A stretch of 64,000 nt of DNA, taken from DATARH01 sp036268075. GTDB taxonomy: Bacteria > Pseudomonadota > Alphaproteobacteria > ATCC43930 > CGMCC-115725. Below are positions 31,774 to 40,277 of the stretch, piece after piece (position 1 is the stretch's first letter; each line of letters starts with the position of its first letter). A model generated the notes under the pieces. That model did no database searches. It was given only the letters and a program-made list of their open reading frames with translations, and was not told where the DNA came from. The stretch is taken from the NCBI GenBank assembly GCA_036268075.1, contig DATAUV010000117.1, positions 231,042-295,041 on the forward strand. Direction: 5' to 3'. The translations under genes and the position numbers were made by a program.

Positions 31774-33039
31774 TCAACCGACGCGCGGTGGCGAAGTCCC
31801 GTCCACCAGGTTTCGCCACACGATTTTGTCGCTCAGCTTTAGCCGAGTGCCGGCCTCCGGCATAGGGTATTTGAGCCCGCTCGCGCAGTTGAACAGCACC
31901 GCGCGCTCGCCGGCTCCGACCCGCCCGTCGCCGACCGCCGCCTTGTAGGCTGCATAGGTCGCGGCCCCTTCCGGGCACAGCAGCAGCCCCTCAGCGCCCG
32001 CGACCTCTTGCCACGCCGCCGCGATCGCGTCCTCGTCGACGGCGATCGCGAACCCGCCGCTTTCGCGCACCGCGCGCAGGATAAGAAAGTCGCCGACCGC
32101 CTGCGGCACGCGGATTCCGGCGGCAAAGGTGTGCGCGTCCGGCCAGCGCGGCGCGTGCTCCTCGCCGTCCTCCCAGGCCTTGACCATCGGGGCGCAGCCG
32201 GAGGCCTGGACCGCGACCATCCGCGGCCGCTTCTTGCCGATCCAACCCAGCTCTTCGAGCTCGGCGAACGCTTTCCACATGCCGATGAGGCCGGTGCCGC
32301 CGCCGGTCGGATAGAAGATGATGTCGGGCACTTCCCAGCCGAGTTGCTCGGCGAGCTCAAGCCCCATCGTCTTCTTGCCTTCGATGCGATAGGGCTCGCG
32401 CAGGGTGGAGCAGTTGAACCAGCCCAGCGCCTTCTCGCCCTCGGCAACGAGCCGGCCGCAATCGTCGATCAGCCCGTCGACGAGAAACACCTCGGCGCCT
32501 TGCATCGCGATCTCGCGCACGTTCACCTCGGGCGTGTCGTCGGGGCAGAAGACGTAAGACTTGATCCCGGCGCGCGAGCAATAGGCCGCCATCGCCGCGC
32601 CGGCATTGCCGTTGGTCGGCATCGCCATCGTCTCGACGCCCAGCTCCTTGGCCATCGACACGGCCATGACGAGCCCCCGCGCCTTGAACGACCCGGTCGG
32701 CAGCCGCCCCTCGTCCTTGACCAACAGCTCGCCGCCTTTCGGGGTAAGGCGCGGCAGCGAGACCAAGGGGGTCACCACCTCACCAAGCGAGACGATGTTT
32801 TCCGGCCGCCGCACCGGCAGGAGCTCGCGATAGCGCCACAGAGTCTGCGGCCGCTCCGCGAGCTTGCCCTTGGTCAGCGCCCGGCGCACGCCGGCAAGGT
32901 CATAGCGCACGAGCAGCGGCTTTCCCGCCTTCGACAGCCCGTGCAGCCGGTCGGGCTCGTAGCGCTCTCCGGTCATTCCGCATTCCAGATGCGTGACAAA
33001 AGTCGGCAGGTCGCCGCCCGTCCAATCGAAATCCGCCAT
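31774..33039 (-). CDS. Threonine synthase-like PLP-dependent enzyme
   Basis: A fold-type II PLP enzyme of 421 residues. The PLP-binding Lys119 is in GSFKARG, the phosphate-binding loop is TGGGTGLIGMW, and the entry NIVSLGEVVTPLVSLPRL is typical of threonine synthase (ThrC), which makes threonine from O-phosphohomoserine. The N-terminal THLECGMTGERYEPD is found in a widespread ThrC paralogue, so the physiological substrate may differ. It is transcribed with no close partner: 95 bases separate it from the Ku gene. Confidence 0.85.
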   Translation of the reverse strand: MADFDWTGGDLPTFVTHLECGMTGERYEPDRLHGLSKAGKPLLVRYDLAGVRRALTKGKLAERPQTLWRYRELLPVRRPENIVSLGEVVTPLVSLPRLTPKGGELLVKDEGRLPTGSFKARGLVMAVSMAKELGVETMAMPTNGNAGAAMAAYCSRAGIKSYVFCPDDTPEVNVREIAMQGAEVFLVDGLIDDCGRLVAEGEKALGWFNCSTLREPYRIEGKKTMGLELAEQLGWEVPDIIFYPTGGGTGLIGMWKAFAELEELGWIGKKRPRMVAVQASGCAPMVKAWEDGEEHAPRWPDAHTFAAGIRVPQAVGDFLILRAVRESGGFAIAVDEDAIAAAWQEVAGAEGLLLCPEGAATYAAYKAAVGDGRVGAGERAVLFNCASGLKYPMPEAGTRLKLSDKIVWRNLVDGTSPPRVG

Positions 33040-33107
33040 CGCCGCCGCCCATCGTTACCCGTCTATGACAACTAACGACGGAAGCGGCGCAGAGGTCGAG
33101 TCGCGAA

Positions 33108-33929
33108 TCAGCGCGGCGAGCGGACGAACAGATAGGCGCCGTGAGCGCGCGCGAACGGCTCGGTGCAGACCTCACCGACGCGCCCCGCGAGGCGCGGCGC
33201 CGCCACGGCGATGCCGTCGAGCGTCGCATTCTCGGGCACGCGGACGTGGCGCACGCACACCGCGCCCGCCGCCGTCCATCCGGCCTCGAACTCGTAGCGC
33301 GGGTCGTCGGCGGGTTGTTGGATGCCGAACGAATCGTAGATGTCGATCGGCTGGCCGTTCCGGGTGGTGCCTTTCCCGTCACCGGCATAGTCGGCGCGAA
33401 CCAGGCGAACACAGGCATTATAGGCGTCGCGCAACGCGGCGCCGCCGGGCGCGCGCTCCCACGGGCGATAGCCCCAGCGGATGCATTTGCCCTCGGCGCC
33501 CCCTGTGCAGGTGATCAGGAAGCGGCCGGGTAAGTCCTCATATCGCCCGTCCGCCGTGAACCGCCCGCCGAGGGGAAAGCCGAGGCGCACGCCATCCGGC
33601 CCCGGCAGACACAAATTCTGCCACCCGCCCTCGGGCGAAATCTGCTCCGACAGCGCGTAGAGGATCATTTCGCCACGAGGGTCGAGCGGATCGCGCGTGA
33701 CCGCGTCGATGCGCACGCGGCGCTGTCGCCCCGATCCGTCGCCCATCACGATGACGGTTCCGGGTAATTCGTCCTGCGTCAAGACGCGCCCGTCCGCGAG
33801 CGTAACATGAAACATGGTTCCGACGACGTCGACACGTACCGCGGCCGACGCGGGTCTCGCCGGAATCGCCGCGCCCACCACAGCCAGCGCGGCGGCGAGC
33901 ACGAGACCGGCCGCCGCGCCGAACATCAT
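33108..33929 (-). CDS. Secreted ADYC-domain-like protein
   Basis: A 273-residue protein with a clear signal peptide (hydrophobic core 5-22, cleavage near ASAA). The mature part has conserved beta segments (GTMFHVTLADGRVL), the run NLCLPGPDG, six cysteines (107, 141, 149, 173, 225, 255) and the family signature region CVRLVRADYAGDGKGTTRNG. In the ADYC family this reads ADYC. Here the cysteine is replaced by Ala182, leaving an even number of Cys. The function is unknown. Its ATG overlaps the stop of the upstream small repeat gene (TGATG), so both are made from one message and are probably exported together. Confidence 0.75.
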   Translation of the reverse strand: MMFGAAAGLVLAAALAVVGAAIPARPASAAVRVDVVGTMFHVTLADGRVLTQDELPGTVIVMGDGSGRQRRVRIDAVTRDPLDPRGEMILYALSEQISPEGGWQNLCLPGPDGVRLGFPLGGRFTADGRYEDLPGRFLITCTGGAEGKCIRWGYRPWERAPGGAALRDAYNACVRLVRADYAGDGKGTTRNGQPIDIYDSFGIQQPADDPRYEFEAGWTAAGAVCVRHVRVPENATLDGIAVAAPRLAGRVGEVCTEPFARAHGAYLFVRSPR

Positions 33930-34153
33930 CGCTGCGGCACCGTCACCGCTTCGATGGCGACGCCATTCAATTCAGCGAGGCCCCGCCCGCTCGCCGCAAG
34001 CGCGTTCGTGGTGAGCGCGTTCGTGGTGAGCGCATTCGTCGTGAGCGCATTCGTCGTGAGCGCGTTCGTGGTGAGCGCGTTCGGTACCACCGCCGCATGC
34101 GCCGTCCCCGAGGCGAGCGCGACGCCCGCCAAGACAACCACCGCCTTCAACAT
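33926..34153 (-). CDS. Small secreted protein with NALTT tandem repeats
   Basis: A 75-residue protein. The start has an excellent Shine-Dalgarno (AGGAGGAA, 4 nt before the ATG at 34153). Residues 1-20 form a signal peptide (VVVLAGVALASGTAHA). The mature part contains five NALTT units and one NALAA, then a tail SGRGLAELNGVAIE. The repeats resemble pentapeptide-type or LNG-type repeats, which I associate with ADYC proteins in other bacteria; this is from memory. It is translationally coupled to the ADYC-like gene and may be its partner or substrate. Exact function unknown. Confidence 0.7.
   Translation of the reverse strand: MLKAVVVLAGVALASGTAHAAVVPNALTTNALTTNALTTNALTTNALTTNALAASGRGLAELNGVAIEAVTVPQR
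34001..34088. repeat. 15-base coding minisatellite
   Basis: Five complete copies of CGCGTTCGTGGTGAG and a partial sixth, with two units carrying A and C variants (CGCATTCGTCGTGAG). The unit length is a multiple of three, so copy-number changes would keep the NALTT protein in frame. Confidence 0.95.
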
Positions 34154-34274
34154 GACTTCCTCCTACCGGCAAGGCCGGCACGATAGGCCGGCAACGCGAT
34201 CAAGGTGGCAGGAAGCGATGCGGAATTCTTGGCGTCGCGGGTCAAAGAATCCTGTTTGCAGCGCACTTATCGCT

Positions 34275-35270
34275 TTAGGTGGGCGGGTCTTCCGTGTGGT
34301 CGCGCGCGGCAGTCGGGGTCAGGCCGTATTTGCGGCGGAAGGAGCGATTGAAATACGAAAGGTCGTTGAAGCCGGCCTCGTAGGCGACATCGCTGATCCG
34401 CCGCGCCCCGCCGCCGCGCTCGCGGCTCAGGAGGGATAAGGCCCGGTCGAGGCGCAGTTCCTGTACGCGCTCCGAAAAGCTCACCCCGGTCTCGTGCAGC
34501 AATCGATGCAGATACCGGGTCGAGATGCCCGATCCCCGCGCGACGGCCTCCGGCGAAATATCCGGGTCGGCATAGTCGCGGCGGATTGCGCGCAACACCA
34601 CCGCCAACCGTCCGGCGCGGAGGCCGCGCAGACGGGCGATCTCGGCATTGTCGCGGTTGGTGCCCAGCGCCAGCACCGCCAAGTCGACGAGGCTCTGCCT
34701 TGCGTGGTCCAGCACTGCCGGATCGGACAATTTTTCATCGCCCAGCAAGCCGTTGGCGTAATGCACCAGCAGCCGCAGTGCCTCGTTGGCGGCGGAGAGT
34801 TGCTTCCCGGCGATGTCCTCGGCGCTCGGCAAGGCCGCACGCAGCTGTCGGCGCGGCATCAGCAGCACCACCAGGTTATGGCCGCTGGGATAGGTTTCGA
34901 CCACCGGCGGCGTGGCGAGATCGAAGACGATTCCCGAGCCCGGCGCCACAGTCAGCGACCGCGAGCCGAGCCGCGCCTCGCTGGCGTCGGTGCCGCGATT
35001 GATCACCAGATTGATCCGATCGTCGCCGTCGCGCGCGTGGTGCTCGGCGCGGCGCTCGATCCGATTGATGGAACCGGCCCACCGGCCGACCATCACACCG
35101 CCGGACACCACCGATTCGATACGGGTCGCGAACGGCATCTCGGGATTGGCCGAGATATCAATCCCGCAAACGCCCGCCCGATATTCCTCCCACCAGCGCG
35201 AAAGGCGCCTCGCCTCCTCGGGACCCGCGGCAGCGCCAGGCGACGAATAAGCGAGCCTTTGCACCGTCAC
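34275..35270 (-). CDS. AraC-family transcriptional regulator
   Basis: A 331-residue AraC protein. The N-terminal part (about 1-210) is a divergent cupin-like effector domain, with segments such as GGVMVGRWAGSINRI and SGIVFDLATPPVVETY. The C-terminal double helix-turn-helix has SGISTRYLHRLLHETGVSFSE and ISDVAYEAGFNDLSYFNRSFRRKYGLTPTA, a perfect family signature. It is on the same strand as the LLM genes upstream. The 112 bases before it hold two similar GGGACCAA sites (on its coding strand) that could be operators, but this is speculative. Confidence 0.92.
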   Translation of the reverse strand: MTVQRLAYSSPGAAAGPEEARRLSRWWEEYRAGVCGIDISANPEMPFATRIESVVSGGVMVGRWAGSINRIERRAEHHARDGDDRINLVINRGTDASEARLGSRSLTVAPGSGIVFDLATPPVVETYPSGHNLVVLLMPRRQLRAALPSAEDIAGKQLSAANEALRLLVHYANGLLGDEKLSDPAVLDHARQSLVDLAVLALGTNRDNAEIARLRGLRAGRLAVVLRAIRRDYADPDISPEAVARGSGISTRYLHRLLHETGVSFSERVQELRLDRALSLLSRERGGGARRISDVAYEAGFNDLSYFNRSFRRKYGLTPTAARDHTEDPPT

Positions 35271-35382
35271 GCGCCACCTCTTTAGTCAAGTCCCGGTTTG
35301 GTCCCACCAGCCCTACTTAACGGTTTATCTTGGTCCCGGCACTCCTGGCGCGTCTTGGACTACAGCGCACAAACCGCGTTGT

Positions 35383-36420
35383 TTACAGCACCGCCTCGGC
35401 GATGACCCGCATCGACTCGGGATCGGCGCCGCTCAGCACCAGCGAGCCGACCTCGTGCCGGCGCGCCAGATCCTGCCAGGCGCGGAGCCGGTCGACGATG
35501 CGGTCCTTGCCGCCGACCAGCGAGATTTCGTCGATGAGGGCGTCGGGCACCGCGGCGATCGCTTCGTTGCGGCGGCCGGCGAGATAATGCTCCTGGATCA
35601 CCGCAGCCGAGGCCTCGTAGCCGAGCCGCTTGGCCAGATCGTTGTAGAAATTGCGGCCGCGCGCGCCCATCCCGCCGATATAGAGCGCGAGGCCCGGCCG
35701 CAGCGCGTCGCGGCATTTGGCGAGGTCGTCTCCCATGCTGACGCGGATATAGGGGGCGAGGTCGAAATCGCCGAGGTCGGCGGGTTTCCCGGCCTTGGCG
35801 CGGCCCTCGCGAATCGGGTCGAGCATCAGATGCGCCTTTTCCGGCGACATGAAAAACGGCAAGGCCCCGTCCGCGACCTCGCCGGCGACCCGGAGCCCGG
35901 CCGGCGAATTCGGCGCGGTGTAGATTTTGAGGCTCGGGTCGCCGTGCACGATGCTGCGCAGCGGCCGCGCCAACCCGCTGCCGCCGGGTCCGGTATAAGG
36001 GATGTCGTAATGCGCGCCATGGTGTTCGAGCGGGGCCTCGCGCGCGAGAATCTGGCGGATGATTCCGACGTATTCGCGCGTCCGCGTCAGCGGCTGGCCG
36101 AACGGCACGCCATGCCAGCCCTCGACGACCTGTGGCCCCGACGGCCCGACCCCGCAGAGAAAACGATTTCCCGACAGCGCCTGCAACGTCATCGCGGTCA
36201 TCGCCGCGCAGGCCGGCGTGCGGGCCGGCATCTGCATGATGCTGGTGCCGGCCTTGATCCGGCTCGTCCGCGCCAGCACCCACGCGACCGGCGTCACCGC
36301 GTCGGTGCCGTAGGCCTCGCCGGCCCACGCCGTGTCGAATCCGAGGTTCTCGGCCTCCCACACCAGCCCCATGTCGATCCCGGCGTCGCCGGCCAGCCTG
36401 AGCGTGATCGAAAGGTTCAT
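35383..36420 (-). CDS. LLM-class flavin-dependent oxidoreductase (1 of 3)
   Basis: A 345-residue luciferase-like TIM-barrel protein, probably using F420 or FMN. It has GLVWEAENLGFDTAWAGEAYG, GTSIMQMPARTPA and FLCGVGPSGPQVVEGWHGVPFGQPLTRTREYVG, typical of the F420-dependent methylenetetrahydromethanopterin reductase-like group. Its ATG overlaps the stop of the next LLM gene upstream by 4 nt. The substrate is unknown, and the flavin choice cannot be decided from sequence. Confidence 0.85.
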   Translation of the reverse strand: MNLSITLRLAGDAGIDMGLVWEAENLGFDTAWAGEAYGTDAVTPVAWVLARTSRIKAGTSIMQMPARTPACAAMTAMTLQALSGNRFLCGVGPSGPQVVEGWHGVPFGQPLTRTREYVGIIRQILAREAPLEHHGAHYDIPYTGPGGSGLARPLRSIVHGDPSLKIYTAPNSPAGLRVAGEVADGALPFFMSPEKAHLMLDPIREGRAKAGKPADLGDFDLAPYIRVSMGDDLAKCRDALRPGLALYIGGMGARGRNFYNDLAKRLGYEASAAVIQEHYLAGRRNEAIAAVPDALIDEISLVGGKDRIVDRLRAWQDLARRHEVGSLVLSGADPESMRVIAEAVL

Positions 36421-37247
36421 GCGAGATACTCCGTCCCCGCCCCGGCGATCTTCTCCACCGATTTGAGCCAGTCCTCCAGTTCGCGGTCGAACGGCTCGAT
36501 CAGCACGTGTTCGACCCCCGCGGCGGCGTACCCTTCAAGCCGCGATTTCAGCAACCCCTCATCCTTGCCGTCCCAGGCCGCGCGCAGCGATACCGTGAAA
36601 CCCGAATCGGGCCGCTCGGCCCGGAGCCGTTTGACCATCGGCCCCGCCTCTTCCGGGGTCGTCCGCGACCCGTGCCACCCGTCGAGCCGCAATGCCCGCT
36701 TGATCGCCGGCTCGGACGACCCGCCGATCCAGATCGGGATCGGCCTTTCCGGTTTCGGCATCATCCGCATCGTGTCGATGACGGCGGGGACCACCTTGGC
36801 GTCAAAGCTGACCGGATCGTCATTCCACACCGCGCGCATCATCGCGATGCCTTCGTCCATGCGCCGCCCGCGCTCGTGGAACGGGACGCCGAGCGCAGCG
36901 AACTCCGCCTCCAGCCACCCGACCCCCGCGCCGAGGATCAGCCGCCCCTGCGACAGGTTCTGCAGCGTCGCCAATTCCTTAGCCAGCGGCAGCGGGTGCC
37001 GCATCGGCAAAACCAGGACGCTGGTGCCGAGCCGCACGCGCTTCGTATAGGCGGCGGCCCAGGTCAGGCTCAGCACCGGGTCGTAGAACACCGGCGACGG
37101 CGGATACGCCGCGCCCCGCGGCGTGATGATGTGCTCGCTGGTCCACACATCGGCATAGCCCAATTCCTCCGCCTGGACCGCGGCCCGCCGAATCCCCTCC
37201 GGCCCCGCCTTCCGGCCGATCTGCGGCAGATGGATGCCGAGCTGCAT
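36417..37247 (-). CDS. LLM-class F420-dependent oxidoreductase (2 of 3)
   Basis: A 276-residue LLM protein. Features include LGIHLPQIGRKAGPEG, the core KRVRLGTSVLVLPMRHPLPLAKELATL, RLILGAGVGWLEAEFAALGVPFHERGRR and PIPIWIGGSSEPAIKRA, which match the TIGR03619-type F420-dependent group. It is coupled by an ATGA overlap to the following LLM gene. The two probably act in the same oxidation or reduction pathway, but no substrate can be named. Confidence 0.85.
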   Translation of the reverse strand: MQLGIHLPQIGRKAGPEGIRRAAVQAEELGYADVWTSEHIITPRGAAYPPSPVFYDPVLSLTWAAAYTKRVRLGTSVLVLPMRHPLPLAKELATLQNLSQGRLILGAGVGWLEAEFAALGVPFHERGRRMDEGIAMMRAVWNDDPVSFDAKVVPAVIDTMRMMPKPERPIPIWIGGSSEPAIKRALRLDGWHGSRTTPEEAGPMVKRLRAERPDSGFTVSLRAAWDGKDEGLLKSRLEGYAAAGVEHVLIEPFDRELEDWLKSVEKIAGAGTEYLA

Positions 37248-37264
37248 CAGGTTTTCCTCGTTGC

Positions 37265-37339
37265 GTAGGGCGGAAAAGCACAGCGCCTTCCGCCGTTCTC
37301 TCCGATCATGGCGGAAGGCGCTGCGCTTTTCCGCCCTAC
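37265..37339. repeat. Inverted interspersed repeat, 'TAGGGCGGAAAAGC' family
   Basis: Two 30-base arms (37265-37294 and 37310-37339) are inverted copies with one mismatch around a 15-base loop. It lies between LLM genes 2 and 3 and directly abuts the stop of gene 3. It would form a very stable stem-loop in the operon message and could set different expression levels for the genes on either side. Confidence 0.9.
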
Positions 37340-38529
37340 TCCACCACGACCGACTTGATCTCCTTGAGCCGAGGCAAAACCTCCTTCGAGAACAGGGTGA
37401 TGTTCTTCACCGCTTCCTCGTGGGTGATGAACCCGGTCTTGCCGACCATGATGAGCTGCCCGAACCCGCCGACCTTTTCGTAGAAATCCATGATCTGCTT
37501 GTAGACCGTGTCGGGATTGCCGGCGTACATGCGGCCGCCCGCCATCGCCATCTCGGCGGTGACGCCGGCGCGGTTGAGCGGCGAGTTCCGCCCCGGCCGC
37601 CCCAGGCTGCCGCCGGCGTTCGGGTCGCGGTAAAGCAGCGGCGCCATCTCGGGCGGGGTCGTTCCGGGCAGGAACTTGTTGTATTGCGGCGCCGATTTCA
37701 TGCTGGTGTTGACGAACCACAGCAGCTTCGACCCGACCCGCACCCCCTCCTCGTCGGTGTCGCCGACATAGACAAAGGCGGAATAGCCGAAGCGGTCGGT
37801 TGTCGCCTTCGGCAGGCCCGCCTCGGCGCGGGCCTCCCGATAGCTGCCCCACGCCTTTTTGGTCACGTCGACACCGCGCATGACCATGATGTTGACCATC
37901 CCGCGCCGGCCCAGCTCGGCGGTGTCGACCGGGTCCGAGGTCGCCGCCCACATCGGCGGGTGCGGCTGCTGATAGGGGCGCGGCCAGATGTTGACGTGGC
38001 GGTGGGTGAAATGCTTGCCCTCCCACGAGAACGGCCCGTCATGCGTCGTCAGGGTCTTGTCGATGAGGTCGATCGCCTCCCAGAACCGTTCGCGGATGCC
38101 CATCGGGTTGGCGTTGCCCGAGGCCATCTCGGTGCCGCCCGATTTGACAAAGCCGATCTCGAGCCGCCCGCGCGAGATGACGTCGGCGGTCGCGTATTCC
38201 TCCGCCGCCCGGACCGGATCGTCGCGCACCGTGATCAACGTGCCCATCGAGAGGAGGCGGATGTTCTTGGTCTGCCGCGCGACGATGCCGAGGATCACCG
38301 GGCTCGCGCCGTAGAGGCAGTTGATGCCGGCATGGTGCTCGCTCGACGTGATGTTGAGCCCCAATTCGTCGCACAGCATGTATTCGTCGAGCGTCTCCTG
38401 AAACAGCCGCGCCGCGACCTCCGGATCGCAATACCGGTTCGGCAGGCTCGCCCGCACCGAGTCAGTGGCGTTCAGCACCTCGTCGGGCACGAACGGGTAC
38501 GGGTTCTCGCAGTGAAACCAGGCGTCCAT
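37336..38529 (-). CDS. LLM-class flavin-dependent monooxygenase (3 of 3)
   Basis: A 397-residue protein of the alkanal monooxygenase (luciferase alpha) type: MDAWFHCENPYPFVPDE, LNITSSEHHAG, GTLITVRDDPVRAAEEYATADVISRGRLE and PHPPMWAATSDPVDTAELGRRGMVNIMV. It is longer than its two neighbours and only distantly related to them. The start at MDAWFHCENP was chosen because it is conserved in the family. Three LLM genes in a row suggest a small oxidation cluster with the cupin gene that follows divergently. Confidence 0.85.
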   Translation of the reverse strand: MDAWFHCENPYPFVPDEVLNATDSVRASLPNRYCDPEVAARLFQETLDEYMLCDELGLNITSSEHHAGINCLYGASPVILGIVARQTKNIRLLSMGTLITVRDDPVRAAEEYATADVISRGRLEIGFVKSGGTEMASGNANPMGIRERFWEAIDLIDKTLTTHDGPFSWEGKHFTHRHVNIWPRPYQQPHPPMWAATSDPVDTAELGRRGMVNIMVMRGVDVTKKAWGSYREARAEAGLPKATTDRFGYSAFVYVGDTDEEGVRVGSKLLWFVNTSMKSAPQYNKFLPGTTPPEMAPLLYRDPNAGGSLGRPGRNSPLNRAGVTAEMAMAGGRMYAGNPDTVYKQIMDFYEKVGGFGQLIMVGKTGFITHEEAVKNITLFSKEVLPRLKEIKSVVVE

Positions 38530-38598
38530 TCCGGATTTCCTCTCGCATGACGCGGACCTTGTTGTATCAGAGAGCACAAGCGCTGAGCCTCCCTAATT

Positions 38599-38680
38599 CG
38601 TCACCCCGGCGAAGGCCGGGACCCACGGTTCAGCGGTTCGAGCGGCGGACGAGTGGGTCCCGGCCTGCGCCGGGATGACG
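38599..38680. repeat. Inverted interspersed repeat, 'TCATCCCGGC' family, copy 2
   Basis: Inverted arms 38599-38626 and 38653-38680 (CGTCACCCCGGCGAAGGCCG type) enclose 26 bases. This is the second copy of the element at 8172-8253. It lies between the divergent LLM gene and the cupin gene, 25 bases before the cupin start. Confidence 0.9.
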
Positions 38681-38705
38681 GAATGGGAAGCAAAGAGAGG
38701 CGTAC

Positions 38706-39083
38706 ATGAACCCGATGAAGCCGCATCTCGAATTCCATCGGCTCGACATGAGCGCGGGTTGGGAAACACCGGAAGGCTATCCCGCCGGGATCGAGCAGAA
38801 GATCCTCGCCGGCACGCTCGACGAAAGCGCCAAGAACGGCAGCCGCACCCGCCTCCTCCGCTTCCAGCCCGGCATCTACACGACCGCCCCCTTCGTCCAC
38901 GACTATTGGGAGGAGGTGTACCTGGTCTCGGGCGACCTGACCGTCGGCAACGACACGCACGGCAAAGGCGGCGAAAACTACACCGCCGGCACCTACGCCT
39001 GCCGCCCGCCGGGCGCGACGCACGGCCCGTTCAAGTCGAACGGCGGGTGTTTGTTATTGGAGAGCCATTACTACGCGGATTGA
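38706..39083 (+). CDS. Cupin-domain protein
   Basis: A single-domain cupin of 125 residues. The metal-binding motif is spread over HDYWEEVYLVSGDLTVG (first cupin motif) and PPGATHGPF (second motif); the histidines and glutamate needed for a metal centre are present. An SD (GAGG) lies 5 nt before the ATG. It is divergent from the LLM cluster and may be its accessory (isomerase, dioxygenase-like or regulator). Function not established. Confidence 0.85.
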   Translation: MNPMKPHLEFHRLDMSAGWETPEGYPAGIEQKILAGTLDESAKNGSRTRLLRFQPGIYTTAPFVHDYWEEVYLVSGDLTVGNDTHGKGGENYTAGTYACRPPGATHGPFKSNGGCLLLESHYYAD

Positions 39084-39133
39084 GCCGGATGAAGCACCGA
39101 TGGGTTGCTGCCGTCCGACCTTCACCCTCAACG

Positions 39134-39979
39134 TCAGCTCCGCAGCGCGACGCAGGCTCCGCCGATCGCGAGGATCGCCTGGCATGTGCGATCGGCATCG
39201 GCACGCGAGGCTTTCGGGATCATGACGCGGTAGAACGGAAGCCTCCCCCGGCTGCGCAGCACGCCGTAGATGATCATCGGCTGCGTATCCCCGACAATCC
39301 GCTGATAGCGCTGCTGGGCGCGCGCGAACGCGGCGAGCGCCACCGCTTTCGAGAAATTCCCCGCGAGCTGCACGCCCCAAGGCGCCACCGGAATCGAACT
39401 GGCCGCCGGTTCGGAACGCAGCGACGCGGTGACGGCGGCGCACGATTCGCCTCCGTCCACATCGTCCCCGATTTTCGCCTGGGTTCCGACGCGCTTCCAA
39501 TCCTCGGCGGGGAGGCCGGTCACCGCGATCACATAGGCCCGGGTCTCCGCCGGGAGCCCGCCCGACCCGGCGAGCCAGTTCGCGACCCGGTCCGCCCCGG
39601 CATTGTAGGCAGCAGCCGCCAAGCCGACATTGCCGAACCGGCGGGTCAGATCGGCGACAAGCCGCGCCGCCTTGGGGACGGCCTGCTCGGGGTCGAAGGG
39701 ATCGGCAAGGCCACGTTCCGCGGCGGTCGCCGGCATGAATTGCGCGATCCCTTGCGCACCCTTCGGGCTGATCGCACCGGCGCGAAACCGGCTCTCCGTC
39801 CAGATGAGGCGTGTCAGCAGCGCGACCGGAACATGGGTTTCCCGCGCCGCGCCGTCGACGAGCGAGCACACGGTCTGCTCCACCGTTCCCACCTGTTTCT
39901 GGGTTTCGATCGCCGCCGCCACCGCTCCCGGAAACAGCACCAGCGCGATCAGCACGAAACGGCCCAGCAATCCCGTCAC
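39134..39979 (-). CDS. Lytic transglycosylase (SLT domain)
   Basis: A 281-residue exported enzyme that cleaves the glycan strand of peptidoglycan. GTG 39979 is preceded by a good SD (GGAGAGG) and begins a signal peptide (FVLIALVLFPGAVAAA). The SLT fold has the catalytic Glu62 in IWTESRFRAGAISPKGAQGIAQFMP and AYNAGADRVANWL. Upstream in-frame residues include the WVERSETH peptide of a repeat, so a longer start is rejected. The C-terminal part (about 160-281) is family-specific with two cysteines. It is convergent with the cupin gene. Confidence 0.85.
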   Translation of the reverse strand: MTGLLGRFVLIALVLFPGAVAAAIETQKQVGTVEQTVCSLVDGAARETHVPVALLTRLIWTESRFRAGAISPKGAQGIAQFMPATAAERGLADPFDPEQAVPKAARLVADLTRRFGNVGLAAAAYNAGADRVANWLAGSGGLPAETRAYVIAVTGLPAEDWKRVGTQAKIGDDVDGGESCAAVTASLRSEPAASSIPVAPWGVQLAGNFSKAVALAAFARAQQRYQRIVGDTQPMIIYGVLRSRGRLPFYRVMIPKASRADADRTCQAILAIGGACVALRS

Positions 39980-40277
39980 CGATCCTCTCCGCCGTTCATA
40001 GTCGCCTATTTGGCGAACGGCACAAGACAGCGACGGTTGCGTTCGATGGACCGCAGCCGTCTTTCGATCGCGCATACCCGAGCGCTGCCATGCCTCAACC
40101 TCAAGGCGAGAGAAGCCACCTGATAAAATAGCGCACATAACGGGCGGTATCAGGAAGGCAACCCCGCAGTGAAAAAGCCGATGGGTTTCGCTGCGCTCTA
40201 CCCATCCTACGACACCTCGCCACGGCGCAAACCGCGCGATAGTCTCTCCCAACAGCCTTCACGAAAGAGCCCGCGCC
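39980..40277. other. Intergenic region between the transglycosylase and the MBL gene
   Basis: About 300 bases between divergent genes. The only clear structure is the palindromic repeat at 40180-40207. No RNA or additional gene is apparent; a promoter for the MBL gene is presumed but no convincing hexamers are seen. Confidence 0.35.
40180..40207. repeat. Inverted interspersed repeat, 'GGTTTCGC' family, copy 2
   Basis: A 28-base palindrome, GATGGGTTTCGCTGCGCTC followed by TACCCATCC. It is related to the element at 9147-9175 and is the source of the peptide WVERSETH in the minus-strand frame. Confidence 0.8.

Noticed and set aside
35290..35340. Paired GGGACCAA sites upstream of the AraC gene as its operator
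   Set aside because: Only two short, unevenly spaced copies; too little to annotate as a site.
40140..40252. Longer start of the lytic transglycosylase including a WVERSETH peptide
   Set aside because: This stretch is a palindromic repeat; the GTG with SD and signal peptide at 39979 is better.
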